Assembly (NCBI GenBank): GCA_031002005.1
Contig: CM061921.1
Coordinates: 179,808,935-179,872,934 of the forward strand
DNA: 64,000 nucleotides
Direction: 5' to 3'
DNA from: Vandiemenella viatica
Taxonomy: Eukaryota; Arthropoda; Insecta; Orthoptera; Morabidae
Position 1 is the stretch's first letter. Each line of letters begins with the position of its first letter. Both the position numbers and the translations under genes were made by a program. The notes beneath the pieces were generated by a model that saw nothing but the letters and a program-made list of their open reading frames with translations, was not told where the DNA came from and ran no database searches. Below are positions 10,560-23,116 of this stretch, in pieces.

Positions 10560-13180
10560 TATTAAACTACTCATACAAAGAAGATTCATTTTTCAAGAAG
10601 AGGATTTTTTTTCCATCGTTCTGCCCAACTCAGGTGCGCGAGTGAACTTATCTAGCAGACATGTTTTTCCTTTGTTCCCAGAATCTCTTCATCCTTTTGC
10701 TGTGCTATTTCCTACGTTCTTCTGTCCAAGTGTTCCTTCTTCTAATATACTGGCTGTTGGCAAACTGGTGGTTATTGACCATGCTACTAAATCGGTGTCT
10801 GTCCTCTATGATATTGTCTGTTATTCCAATTTCCTGGAGATCCTTTTCAATTTCAGTTAGCCAGTTGTTTATGATTTTCATTGAAATGGCCAGGTTTAGA
10901 ATTCTTTTTGTTAGTCTGCTGTTACTCATTCTGATGATATGGCCGTAGAATTTAATTCTTCTTTTCCTGAATGTGTCTGAATTTTTTTCCGAATGTTGAT
11001 ATAGTTCGTGTGATTTCCTTTTCATCCAAATTACACCGGTACAAACTGGGCTAAAGATTTTCCTTAAAATTTTCCTTTCTTGCTATTCAATATCTTTAAT
11101 CAATGATCTGCCCCCAATGATCAAAGTTTCCGATGCATATAATGCCTCTGGTTTGATTACAGTGTTAAATTTCTTAACTTGACATTTCGGGATATTCACT
11201 TTTTGTTGTATCTGTTCCATGTGATTCTGTAGGCTTTCTGTAATTTAGTTATTCTCTCCTTGTTTGCTTCATGATTTAGTCCTGCAGGTTGAATAATTTC
11301 TCCTAGATATCTGAATTTAGTTACGTGAGTGATATTTCCAAATCAAGTTTTTAAGGGTTGTCCATCTTGGTACCACAAAGATCCTTCCATATATTGGGTT
11401 TTAGCATATGAGATTTGGAGACCACATTTAGCTGAAATTTCATGCAGTTTTTCAAGGGCGTGGACTGCCTCTTGCCTATTGTTGGAGAGAATTGCTAGAT
11501 CATCTGCAAATGCCAAACACCGCAAGTGAAGTTTATTTCTGAGTAACCTGCCAATGGTTATTACTTTCACTTCTTTCTCCCAGGTTTTGATTACTTTGTC
11601 CAGAACAAGATTGAACAAAAGGGGTGACAGTCCATCTCCTTGTCGAACTCCTGTCCTGATTTGAAAAGGTTCAGCCACCTCACCTAAGAACCTTACTTTT
11701 GAAATGGTATCCGTTAATGTCTGTTTGATTAATTCTCTTGTTTTCCTGTCTACTTTGTATTCTTCTAGTATCTTAAAAAGTGTTTGTCTGTCAATAGAGT
11801 CATAAACTTTTTTGAAATCTACAAAGGTGATTACTGTTTGTCTGCTTTTACGGATTTGTAAGATGGTTTTGAGATTTAAAATTTGTTCTGCACATGACCT
11901 GCCATTTCTAAACCCTACCTGATACTCGCCAATAAGATGATATGTTTGTGTTTCAAGTCTCATGAGAAGTTCCTTGGATAGAATTTTGTAAGTAATTGGT
12001 AACAAGGAAATTCCTTTGTAGTTATTAATGTCAGCTTTATCCCCTTTTTTGTGAAGTGGGTTAATTAGTGTACATTTCCAGTCATCAGGGATTTTTTCCT
12101 CTATCCAGATATCATCAATAATCATATGAATTTTTTGAGCAAGACTCATACCACCTATTTTCCACATTTCAGCAATTATGCCATCTTCCCCAGGGGCTTT
12201 TTTATTTTTAAGTTCACAGATTATTTGTTGGATTTCTTCTAAAGTGGGAGGTTCTGAATCTGGATTTGGAGTGGGTTTTTCAAAGGTAAGGTGTCCTTTA
12301 GGGGGTTTACAATTTAGAAGCTCTTTGAAGTAATTTGCTAGGAGCTTACAATTTCCCATATTATTTGTTTCCAGAGTCCCATCTGAACGTTTGAAACAGA
12401 GGCTAAGTGCCTGGTAATTTGACATTTCATCCTTGAATGTTCTGTAGAAGTTCCTGGTGTTGTTTTTCTTAAACTCTTGATCAATTTCTGCTAGTTTGTT
12501 TCTATAATAAATATGTTTCTCTAATCTAATGATTTTTGAAGTTTGTTTCTGCATTTTAATGAATTCCTGCCAATTTTGTGTGGTTTTATGGGAATTTCGC
12601 CATGCTTTAATTCTAAGTTCTATAGCCTTATCACAGGTTTCATTCCACCACCTATGTTTGCGTTTTCTGGGAGGTGAGCCAATACTTTGAGCAGCTTTGA
12701 GGGGTGTGTCTTTAAGTTCATGCCAATTAGTAGGATGTTGGCTAGATATATTGGCAAGAAAAGTTTCAGATTCTTGTTCCAAAAATTCAGGGTTTATTCG
12801 CGCATTTTGTCATATTCTGGGTTTGACTCTATTTGGTTGAAACTTTACTTTAATTAGAGACAAATGGTGATCAGAGTCAATTACTCTTTTTTGACCTTAA
12901 CATTCATAATTTCCTTCTGATTCTTCTTGGAGATGGCAACATGGTTTAGTTGAAACTCTCCTAAATGATAATTTGGTGATCTCTGTGTTTTTTTCTTGTG
13001 TGGAAGTGCCAGAAAATGAGTTGAGATTAATTTTAAATCAAAATTGTCACAGAAGGCAATTAATCGCTGTCCATTTTTATTGGTTCCTTTGTGTGCAGAA
13101 TAGAGTCCTACAGTGCCTCTGAATTTCTTTTCTCTGCCAATCTGTGCATTGAAGTCTCCCATCAGAATTTTGATATGATG
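10560..13180 (-). pseudogene. RTE-type LINE: endonuclease end and long RT
   Basis: Minus strand. 13162-12881 holds an AP-endonuclease segment starting MGDFNAQIG, and a shifted frame just below gives SDHHLSLIK, the final endonuclease motif. From 12782 to 11343 one 479-codon frame holds the reverse transcriptase: KKAPGEDGIIAEMWK, NNYKGISLLPITYKILS, TFVDFKKVYDSID, GVRQGDGLSPLLFNLVLD and the catalytic LAFADDLAIL. A stop at 11343 and frameshifts follow, then the C-terminal KRRIKFYGHIIRMSNSRLTK (11025-10705). The motif set fits the RTE clade. The copy is 5' truncated inside the endonuclease. Lesions are few for its length, so it is fairly young. Confidence 0.85.
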
Positions 13181-13184
13181 CAGC

Positions 13185-14030
13185 TACTAAGTTACTAAAT
13201 CCACCTAGTAGCTGCTGTAGAAGAGGATTTATATTATGCAAGCATATAACAGACTAACACTAAAACTCAAAACATACATAAAGGAAATTTTCGACCAATT
13301 ATGACTAAAATAATACAGCCAAATTAGATATTACATTTGTTTCTCAGTGCAACAGTTTGGTTAGAGGTAGTTCTGTCACACATAAAACACTGAAAATTTG
13401 TTGTTTTACATACATTTAGTATAGAATTCTGGGTTTCAATATATTCTTTTGGAGGACATCACTGGAAATATGTTATCTATCCTTGTTACAATTGTAATAA
13501 TAATGTACCAGTAAACAATACCACAAGGAAACTTGAATTTAATTAACGACAAGGAATATGAATAGGCTTTCTTTCTCTGCTATTTTGAGAATTATTATTA
13601 CACCAAGAATATTTAAGTCACATTTAATGTTTAAATGCTTAAAGCACTACATCTACAAAGATATTGTAGAACTATGATACTGAAATTAAAATGTAATAAA
13701 TATTAAGAACCCCCAATATCTGATATTCTGCTGATGGAAACTAGCTTACCAATACATCCATGATACCAGGCATCCCCCTGGATTCGTGGTGTCAGAATTT
13801 GATAACACCTTTCTAGAACACCCAACACTTACAGTCTTTTAACTACAATTTGAGTACTTTCACAACCAAATACAAAGAATCCCTTTTCATACATTGTAAG
13901 ACCCAAGGCTGATACCGGGGCTGAAGTATAGCCTTAGTGCCCCAACTAAACTCTTGATGTTGACTCAAAGTTCGGTAGAAAATTTATAAAATAATTTTGA
14001 CTTGACCATGTAGCCGGATAACTCAACCTA
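13185..14030. other. No gene recognised
   Basis: AT-rich sequence with no coding signal that I can support. The part nearest 14030 may be untranslated leader of the LTR element described next. Confidence 0.35.
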
Positions 14031-14037
14031 AATGCTT

Positions 14038-14750
14038 GAGGTCGCCACAATATTTGTTACACCACAAATAGAGAAAAGGTTGCTATATAACTATGAAATG
14101 ATAAAAGTTCACTTTCCAAAATTCCACGTTTTATTTTAAGAGAATCACAAGTTCAAAATAGCATTTAACAGTTGAGCTGGCAAATCGAACACTCTTTTCC
14201 AAAAGTTGCAAGTTGTGGAGAGAAATTTAACCGACCGAACCCCTTTTGTAAATTTTAAAGTTCATATTAAAAGTTAAGTTGCTATATAACACGACACCCC
14301 ACATGGTCGAAAACTGTTCACTGACCAGCACAGCAAGTTACGACCCGCGACAAAACCGACGTAATGTTCCTTCACATACTTTTCCCGAAGTACAGGCCAG
14401 ACGAATCCGAAAGCAAGAAAAGATAGACTACATTTTGCTAAGTTCCCATTTTACACATCACTTATAAAGTCATGCGCGGAGTTGCTCGATCACTTCCCGG
14501 TGTAAGAATGAGGCAACGTGTGCTTACCGCACGAACTATTATAGCCCTGCGCGCGACTATGACCTTGGCAAATCTTTCTTTAATTAATATCTTCAAAAGT
14601 ATATCATAGTTTAATTTGAGATTTTTACAGGGACTTTCTATCATCCTGTTCTATCTATTTTAATTTAATTTACTATTCCAAAAGATTTCTATCGTCTTAA
14701 CACTAAATTCATCACGTGACCAATCTTGGCGGACTTTCCCGAACTTCTAC
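14038..14750 (-). repeat. Putative LTR with tRNA-Arg-like primer site
   Basis: On the minus strand TGGCGACCTC (14047-14038) resembles the arginine-tRNA primer site of mdg1/412-type gypsy elements and of the LTR at 9910-10411. The sequence upstream of it (higher coordinates) holds an AATAAAAC signal near 14130 and TATA-like sequences near 14460, as an LTR would. The outer boundary is not visible and 14750 is a rough limit. No gag or pol follows below 14038. Confidence 0.35.
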
Positions 14751-17155
14751 ACGACAATCAGCAATAATCCATTTTCAAAAACTTAATTACCGGACAAATG
14801 CTTAAACTTTTTATGGAAACTAATATATGTACGAAATCGTCTCAATCAGGGCTATCTACTGATGTAATTTTTAATTAAATATCTCTTTTAATAAAAAAAG
14901 CTTATTATTTTCTCTTAATTAAAATTGCTAATTAATCTTTACCAAATTACTTAACTTTATTATCAAAATATTGGGGACAGTGCTGACTACAGCGGGTGAT
15001 AAAAGTTTGGTTGTAGCTTTACGCGATTTAAAGATATTACGAATCTTAGAATTTCAACTTTTACGATCGCCTGTTTCAAAACTTGAACAAAGCGGAATAT
15101 CTCCTAAAATAAACGTTTCCCGATAGGATAAATACACTTTAAAATGATTTTTACGGTGAATTGTTACTGTGGGCAAGATTATGGGGAAATTCCTTAAAGT
15201 TGAAAACTACACTTCTCGAAATTTCTGTCTCGCCTAAGTAAAACTAGAATTTGCCAAAATTCTAAGGTGCTTACAATATGGTATGCAAATATTATTATTA
15301 TTCCCATGTCAGAAACGTTAGGTACAAACTGCATTTCTTATGGTAAAATCTGATAATTTGTAAATACTTGATAAATGTATTCTGATCACTAATGTTCTAC
15401 AACTACGCATACCAGTCACATTTGTACATAAATTTCTGTCATGTTTCCTCCAACACCACTGAAACCAGTCTGCAGATTAGTTCATACCAAACTTATGTAA
15501 ATTAACCCAAGCTTCAGCAACTTGCTAATTTTCTAAAATGAGACTCTTGCTCAAAATCTTTTCCATACCACCTTGTATTTGCTCAAACAGACTCCACTAT
15601 TAGCACTTAGTCTAGCCCCTGCACTGATGGTTCTTGCCCTATTTCTGGACACTATATATGAAATACATGGTATCAGTTTTCTTCTTGTCACATTAGTTAT
15701 ATTGACATCCAGTCAGGCATCCCTCCACGATCCTCCCAACCCCCTATTTTGAGCTAACCTCACTATCTCTATGTGCCTGTTACAAACTGTTCTATATTAT
15801 CTGCTTCATACATTATAATCTTTGTCTTCTGCTATACTTTTCCCTACAGTTTTTCAGTTCACTAACAAATTAACTAATCCCATATCTCTTAAAATCTCAC
15901 CACCATTCTATCTCTTCTTTTGTAACTCTTTTCTTCATGTTCGTATCTGTAAACATTTGAATATTTTTCTGAAGCATAGCAATAATAATTAGAAGGAAAA
16001 TGCTTTAGGGCAGTATAAATAAGGAAGGATTGGTAAATCAAACCCAACCCTTACCACAGATGATGGCAGCAGTACAGCAATGGATACTAAAAGACGAACG
16101 TGAATAATGCAATATTTTGCTGTTGAACCTTAGACTTGTGAATAGATGAGACGCTTGGTGAAGAGACAGATGTGTTCAAATTGACACCCAACGAATGGGT
16201 GAGAAACCAAGGGAGACAAAGGATAGTGGTAGGGATGGTAATAGAGGGTGGGCGAGAGAATTCTGAATATTATCGTTGCAAACGGGATAAAATATTTCAA
16301 TATACCTTTTAATTAGATCAATATATTTCTTTAAATAAACACTCACTTTTCCTCTAATTTAAGTGACCATTTGTTATAACTGGTCTGATTTCTGGTTAGT
16401 TAAATTGGTCATTCTCTATGATTATCAATTTAAACAATAATTAACCTTGCTAATTTAAAATTCATCTGATTAAATACTAGTGATTTTGAAACTTCAAAAT
16501 GAAAGATTTAAACTACAAACTTTATTTAATCTTCATATAGAACAACAGATATGCAAATACATCACTTATTACATCTTGGGTTATTTATTTTGTCCATACA
16601 CTTATGAAAATCGTTGACTCAAAACATTATTTTACAGATACATGTATATATGAAATATGAAATCAATTTAAGATATGACATTGTTTATTACTAGAATAAT
16701 AGTTAGGCAGTCAATCTGTTTTACGATCACATTTATACAACCACATGAAAGTAATATTGCACTGGCTAGCCTTCTATACTACTTTACACCTACACTATTT
16801 CTAGAATTTTTGTATGAGCAACTGTTTCCTAACCAAGTGTCTCATCTACCTGTAAAACTAAGGTTCAAGACTAAAATATCATATTATTCATGATCATCTT
16901 TTTGTGTCTGTTGGTTCCCTCATCTATGGTAAATGTTGAGTTTATTTTCCATGTCCTTGCTTATTTCTAAAGCATAATGTTAATAATGCTGTAATATTCT
17001 TTATAAGTGGGTTTCTAGGCTTTAATTTTAAAAATCACTGCCCTACTTCAACATTTAGAAACTTCTTTCTAAATATTAAGTCAATGTTTAAAACCATAAG
17101 GTCTCTACTTCTGAAAAAGACTATATGTATTACGGCTAATCAGCTTTTCATTTTA
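14751..17155. other. No gene recognised; probably decayed repeats
   Basis: AT-rich, stop-dense sequence. A few C/T-rich stretches around 15540-15980 look like the antisense of coding repeats, but no protein motif can be read. The ORF at 16675-16893 has no recognisable feature. Confidence 0.35.
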
Positions 17156-17159
17156 TCAC

Positions 17160-17430
17160 TGCTTCAGTCGTATTACGTAATATTACTTCTTATATAACGG
17201 AATTCTCATTTTAGCTTTATCAACTCTTATACTATTTAGATATTTAGTCCATGAACTTTTATGCTTTTTTTTTGCCTCTGTTTACCTTTAATCCAAATTG
17301 CTCTAACCATTTATGTCATTAAGTAATTTCTTGAAATCCTTATTCTTATCTGTCTATGGCATACCATCATCAGCATGTCACAGAATACTGATTGTTTTCA
17401 TTTGACCCCTTAAATCACAATAAAAAAAAA
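17160..17430 (-). pseudogene. Possible LINE reverse-transcriptase remnant
   Basis: On the minus strand CHADDGMP followed by DKNKDFKKLLNDI recalls the Y-A-D-D box and the following helix of RTE-like reverse transcriptases. Stops are frequent and the match is short, so the call is tentative. Confidence 0.25.
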
Positions 17431-17488
17431 ATTCTTTCAGTTCTTTGGATGCTTTCTCCACGTGATTCTTTTACTGGTTACAAATTAA

Positions 17489-18776
17489 CTAGCTGATACC
17501 TGCGACTTCGTATGTATGGATTAAGAATTTCTTTGCCAGAATTTAATATAGGAAGTTGTTGGTAGCGAAGGATTCGTCCCAAACAACACCGAGTTGGCAT
17601 AATATGACCGGAAAGCCATCACTATATCATTCTACCATCGAACCTGTCTCTTGAAGAGAATCATTTCCAATATATTTAAAAACAGAAAAACAAACGAATG
17701 AGAGGGTATTTGGAGGGGGGAGGGGTTGTTAACTAAGGGCAGCTTTATTTCAGCTTGGACTTTTCTTCTTTCTTCAGCATGAGCATCCGATTCTTGGGTT
17801 CTAATAACTTTAGCTGCTCGTACTCTGCTAGAGCTACAACTTAGACCAGTATACGCCCACAAGGCATGTCAAAAAAGAAGGCAAAATAAACTGGTGACAG
17901 AAACATTTCAGCAGACACAAAGTAAAAGGACAGAGAAAATCGACATCTAAATAATACGTTTTATCTCCAAACGATATTTATTAACAAATTATACACTAAC
18001 ATAATGCGCGAGAAGCATAGCTTGAACAACCGACGTAACATTACAGACTAACACACACATCCGTGTCTCTGTCACCATTTGATAAGTTCTCAAAATTTCA
18101 TGACTACAACTGTTAATCATACCAAAAAAAATGTCCTGTGCCCTCTCTACAGATTTTCTTGCCAAATTCCATCAATATCGGTATAGGCATTTATTTGTCA
18201 AAACGTAACAAAAGACAGAGACTTACTTCCGCATTTATAGTATTATCACTGCAGATTATACACACACTCACTGCGAATCACCCGTGAGGGATCAATATAA
18301 TGTAAAAAACTGTACACCTACAGTATTGCAAGACTACCTACGATTTGCCTTGCATTGCACCCCTAACTTTGTGATATCTTATGTTTAACATTCAATCCCA
18401 ATAACCGACGGCCCAGGCATGACTCTTAAGATCAAAAACAATTTTTAAAAATCTTAGCCTCCACGGAGATTTGAACTGGAGACCATGACCCAAACATCAG
18501 TAAGCAAGCACTTTAACCACTGACCTACCTGACCACAACACAGAAAAACACTACAGACACCTCCATATCCAACACGTCGGTCTATCGCCGTTCAGTAAAT
18601 TTTCGAAATTATACGACAACATGTTTTATTTATACAGATAATTTTTCAACCAAATGTAGACAGTATTTTTCTCCTTGTTTCAAAGGATAAGTGTGCAAAG
18701 TTTCATTGAGATCGGACGAAAACTGTGGATTTGTATGAAGAACAAACAAACAAACATTCATCTTTATATATATAGA
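17489..18776 (-). mobile_element. Non-autonomous Helitron (1288 bp)
   Basis: On the minus strand the element begins TCTATATATATAAAGATG (18776) preceded by A, and ends in CTAG (17492-17489) followed by T. These are the canonical Helitron TC 5' end and CTAG 3' end inserted between A and T. The first 14 bases are identical to the start of the coding Helitron at 51908. No Rep or helicase sequence is present, so it would depend on enzymes from another copy. Confidence 0.8.
18440..18560 (-). repeat. tRNA-like SINE head inside the Helitron
   Basis: Minus strand: GGTCAGTGGTTAAAGTGC resembles an RNA polymerase III A box, and about 45 bases later AGTTCAAATCT resembles a B box. The layout matches the tRNA-like head of a SINE captured by, or inserted in, the Helitron. 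The head differs from the main SINE family of the window. Confidence 0.4.
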
Positions 18777-19132
18777 TATTCTATTTTACACCTGATTCTT
18801 TTAAGTTTTGAAAATCTTGTCATAGTCAGCATTATAAAAAAGCTTTTACTAAGTCAACAAATATCATAACAATATCTCTGCTGAATACAATGTTCTCTGG
18901 CCTTCTACCATGGGTGCATGTCAGTTTGTTGCATTTCAAAGTCGCTCTTCGACTTCATCTTCTAGAGAAGATCTTCATCAGAAGGCGTGGAAACATTTTA
19001 TAAAGTTAATATATGGGGAAAGCTTATGTTCATTCAATATCTCTGCTCTTTATTGATCTGCCCTTATATTGATCTTATTCAAAGAATTTCTTCTAGTGTA
19101 CTCTTGTAAGCATTAATATTCTCTGTAGATGA

Positions 19133-19165
<33 letters not shown>

Positions 19166-20034
19166 GTTTTTAAAGAATAAAAAAATAGTTAAGTACTGAT
19201 GACAAAAATTTCTTCAACAAACGTGTAGCCATTTCAGGCACTGGACACTATCATGGTTCCATAATGACCTAAACTAAAAGGGTTGTACTGCTGAGATCAT
19301 TTTATGAAAATTTTTCAGAATCTCTACTGTTCTATAACTTTCTGAGTTATCTAGAATAATTTTTATTTGCCATTTCCCTTACAGGGTTCTTTTTTAGCAG
19401 TTTTGAGGGAATTTCATCAACTAGTACAGTAGTTAGCTAATAACTTTTAAATCCCTTTACAGTACCACTCTTAAATTTGTATTTCCATCACCAATATAGA
19501 TTTTCCTCTATCTCTCTTTTGCAAACAGCAGTCCACTGTCCCCATCATACATCTATCTAGGTATTTGTGTGATCTCCTAGCATTTTTTATGGACAGAAGT
19601 GATTTTACATTCAACTTTTGATATGGTGATAACAATTTCTTTTTCTGCCTTTTTAGACTTCCATCTCGGCCATTTCAGCATTAATTTCCCGGTTGTTTCA
19701 TTTCTAAATTATCAATACAATTTTTCTCCTTCTTCATCTTCAGAATTTTTGTGCCTTCTTGTCAGAACCATAAATTTCAATATTCCCTCTCTGCATTTTC
19801 TTCTATCTTTTTTCCTCATGTCCAAATTTTCTTTACCTGCTTCGAAGCTATTTTTCATTGTTGTAGTTTATTAGTTTTAATTGTTGTTTCTTTGTAGTTT
19901 TTTTTTTTTAAGTTTTGACCACTCTGTCAGTTTGAAATGATGAAGTCTGCATTAGATAGATAGATATGTTCACTTTGATCCCATGTGAGAATAATCTCGG
20001 GGATGTGGAACAGTACATACACTTATTAGTAATG
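18777..20034. other. No gene recognised; short simple repeats
   Basis: Contains a (CT)n/(GT)n microsatellite at about 19134-19165. The minus strand near 19330-19900 has faint LINE-like words (for example DEIPSKLLK), too weak to annotate as a gene. Confidence 0.35.
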
Positions 20035-20050
20035 TCAATATTACTATATA

Positions 20051-20294
20051 AATAAGAAAAGAAAGGGAAATTAACCCACCACATACCAAAGTGGACAGAT
20101 GCGATGAGAGAACACTAATGCTGACAAACAACTACACAATATTTCGGCAAGGCAGATGCGGAAATATTGTGTAGTTGTTTGTCAGCATTAGTGTTCTCTC
20201 ATTGCATCCGTCCACTTTGGTATGTGGTGGGTTAATTTCCCTTTCTTTTCTTATTTATATCACCTAGAAGCCGCTTCCATTTTCCTTAGTTGCA
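20051..20294. repeat. Foldback insertion with near-perfect long arms
   Basis: The left arm (20046-20145) and right arm (20161-20260) are reverse complements with about two mismatches in 100 bases, around a 15-base loop. The insertion is flanked by a perfect 16-bp direct repeat TCAATATTACTATATA (20035-20050 and 20295-20310). A duplication this long suggests target-primed retrotransposition rather than a cut-and-paste MITE. The outer five bases of the left arm overlap the duplication. Confidence 0.75.
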
Positions 20295-20699
20295 TCAATA
20301 TTACTATATAATTGATAATAATATTATATATTGACAACAAGTTAGCTACAACCCATTAGTATAATCAATATCTCCTGTAATCTACAAATACAATCCCGAG
20401 TTAATTAATACTTATTATGTGGAACAGTGTATACACTTGTTACCAGCATCTAATAACCAGTTATTTTCTTACCAACCAGTTATCATGATAAGTTTCACTG
20501 TAATTTGCGACTACATATTATATCATGTTAGTTGCTATTTATGTGGAACAGTACACACACCTATTAACAATATCAATTATATTACCAACAACTCATAAGT
20601 AGTCAATTACTTAAAAACCTGTTAGTATGATAATTTTATTACAAGTACAAAATTTGATTTTGGAGTCGCTGTTTAGTCATGATTATATTCCATTAAATG

Positions 20700-20965
20700 A
20701 ATTCTACGGTGTCTCAGTGGCTAAGGCACTTCCTTCCAAAAATTTGGGTTTTGGTTCCTGTGGGGTCAGAAATTTTTAATAACCGTTTTTGATTGTATGA
20801 GCTGTGCCAGGACATTCCGTAATTTGGATTCCACATTTAAACTGTAGTTATTGCTGTCCTACCTATGACACACTGGCTTTGAACACCTCCTACAGGATGA
20901 TCCACCAACCTTCAGGTTGTGGACCACATTCAATTTTATTACAGTAAATATCCACATGTGTTCCA
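20700..20965 (+). repeat. Possible second tRNA-derived SINE
   Basis: TCTCAGTGGCTAAGGCAC resembles a polymerase III A box and GGTTCCTGTGG about 40 bases later a weak B box, followed by a non-tRNA body. No target duplication was found, and only one copy is visible in the window. Confidence 0.3.
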
Positions 20966-22720
20966 GGACATTTCTGCATGTATATTCTTCATTTATGATT
21001 CTTAAATGGTTTAATAACATCTGCTAGTTTTATTTTTTTACAGAATTCAAATAGCCTACTTCCTTGTTCATTCCTTTCTTTTAGATCAAGTTTTCATAAA
21101 ATATTATGTTACAGTCTATATTGAGGAGAAGGATAAATAAATAAATGTTTTCTCATTCCTCATACATGGATAGAGTTTAAATTTCAGCTAGTATTTTCTT
21201 TATTTAATCACTGTATTTTCAAGAAGTTTGGATATAAACTTGTACACGTGTAGTTTTTGTAGGCATAATTTCAATATCCATACATTTCTGTCACCAAACT
21301 ACCCATAGTAACTGAATCATTTCCTTATATTCTCACCCACTCCAGTAATCCTTTTTACAATAATAATAAGAATGAAAATGCTTTCTTATGTTTTCCTTGT
21401 GTATATTTCATAATTAATTGTGTTCATTTTTATGTGTGCATTGCTGCGCCATCCTCCCTTTATCTGTGGTAGTCGATAACGTTTGTGGTAGATTATATGT
21501 TAATTAAGTTATGTTTCCAGATCAGATATCTTGTGCATTCTTCCATTTAACCTCATTCATCCCAACAAATTCAACCTGTTTGCCGCTTTATACCCTTTAA
21601 GCTAACCACTTTCTTTAAATGGACTAACATTTCACATACTGACTAACAACTTTTTTTCATTTCTTTATTTTCATTCTAATTTATTTCTGAGTACTGTTTC
21701 ACTCCAGGAATATTTCACCCAAGAAGAGTTCACCAAAACATAATTTAAGAGGATTAAATTACCCAGGAGAGATGATTTGGCCTTCAATGTGACGATTTTC
21801 TACAGCCTTTTGTTTTACTATTGTTCTTCATTTCTGATTAATTCACCTTTGAGATCAGTGAGGAGCTCCAGTTGGAACCGAGGTGCTCTGCTCTTTCATT
21901 AGGATGTCAGTGGTAATCAGCATATTACTGTTTATAAAGAGAGATGTTCTCATTGTAACCCTGGCATTGTCTGGGATAAAAATGAATAATCTGACATAGC
22001 ATTTCATTAATAATCCAGTTGCTTCTCATGACTTTTCCCATGGCACAAACCACCTCAAAACTTGCAAAGTGTCCTGGACAGACTGGGTCCCACCTAGCAA
22101 CATTAGCTCCTACGAACTGCGCTGGCACATCAGCACATCCTCGAAATAGGCACGCCCAGATGTACTTTGCCATATAATTCTTTTAATCCATGAATTTCAC
22201 ATTATATTCTCTCCTAACCATCACTACTCACTTTCAAATCATCACTTTCTTACGCCAGAGCTACAGAGTTGTCACATCTGCACACTGGAATTTTAATTCT
22301 CCAGTTAATCAAGGACATTGTGCATTTGACGTGTATATATGTGTACCCTTTGGTAATATTTCAATTTATTTCTACACTCTTTCTTTCATTTACATTGCCA
22401 AATAGAAATTGACTAGGTGGACCATATGAAAAGTGAGGTTGATGGTTTGTAGTAGGATGAAAGAAGAACCAGCTCATTTGTAACAATTGTTTATGTATAA
22501 AAAAAAAATACATATGTAGCAAAACGAAACAATTAGAAATGATGAAATGTTTCATACAGAAAAAATATATCTAAAAAGCTCTTCACTCTAGAAAACACAC
22601 ACAGTTTATCAATATCTATGCGATATGTGGTGCTGCTATCTAGCAGTAATCGACACCAGCGATGCTTGGTAGCTTGATTCTGGACTATAGCATATCCAAG
22701 ATTTGATAGATCATAAAGAG
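20966..22720. other. No recognised gene; one uncharacterised ORF
   Basis: Mostly AT-rich. A minus-strand frame of 82 codons (22173-21925) begins MAKYIWACLFRGCADVPAQF and is less AT-rich than its surroundings. I recognise no domain. It could be a remnant of a repeat or a chance frame. Confidence 0.3.
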
Positions 22721-22727
22721 GTTTCCA

Positions 22728-23116
22728 TTAATTACGTGAGGGGAAATGGGGGGGGGGTCCAGCAACATCTCACGAAACCTCACCATGGGGGAGGAGGGGG
22801 GGGTCAATGGAAATCTCGTGTGAGGTTTTGAAATTCTTGTAGGACTGTAGAGCTAAAAAAAAGTCTACAAGTTACTTTAGGGGAGTATTTACTCCAAAAG
22901 TGGGGGAATAATCTCCTTTGGAAGCATGAGACCTAAAAAAAAAATAGGTCTCAAAAGTTACAAGGTCAATTAATAGGGGGAGGGGGGGAGGTGTCTCCAT
23001 CAAAATCTCACATCATTTTAGAGGGGGGGGGGGTCCAACCAGATCTCACGAAGTCTCACCAAAAAAGGGGGGGGGGTGCAGAATTCCGGAAAAACACCTC
23101 ACGTCATTAATAATAA
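22728..23116. mobile_element. MITE-like element with terminal ACGTGAGG and G tracts
   Basis: The left end reads ATTAATTACGTGAGG and the right end, on the other strand, ATTAATGACGTGAGG, so the ends are inverted repeats. The interior has repeated G tracts and several copies of ATCTCACG and CTCACC. The boundary between inverted repeat and target duplication (ATTAAT) is ambiguous, so the superfamily is not assigned. Confidence 0.5.
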
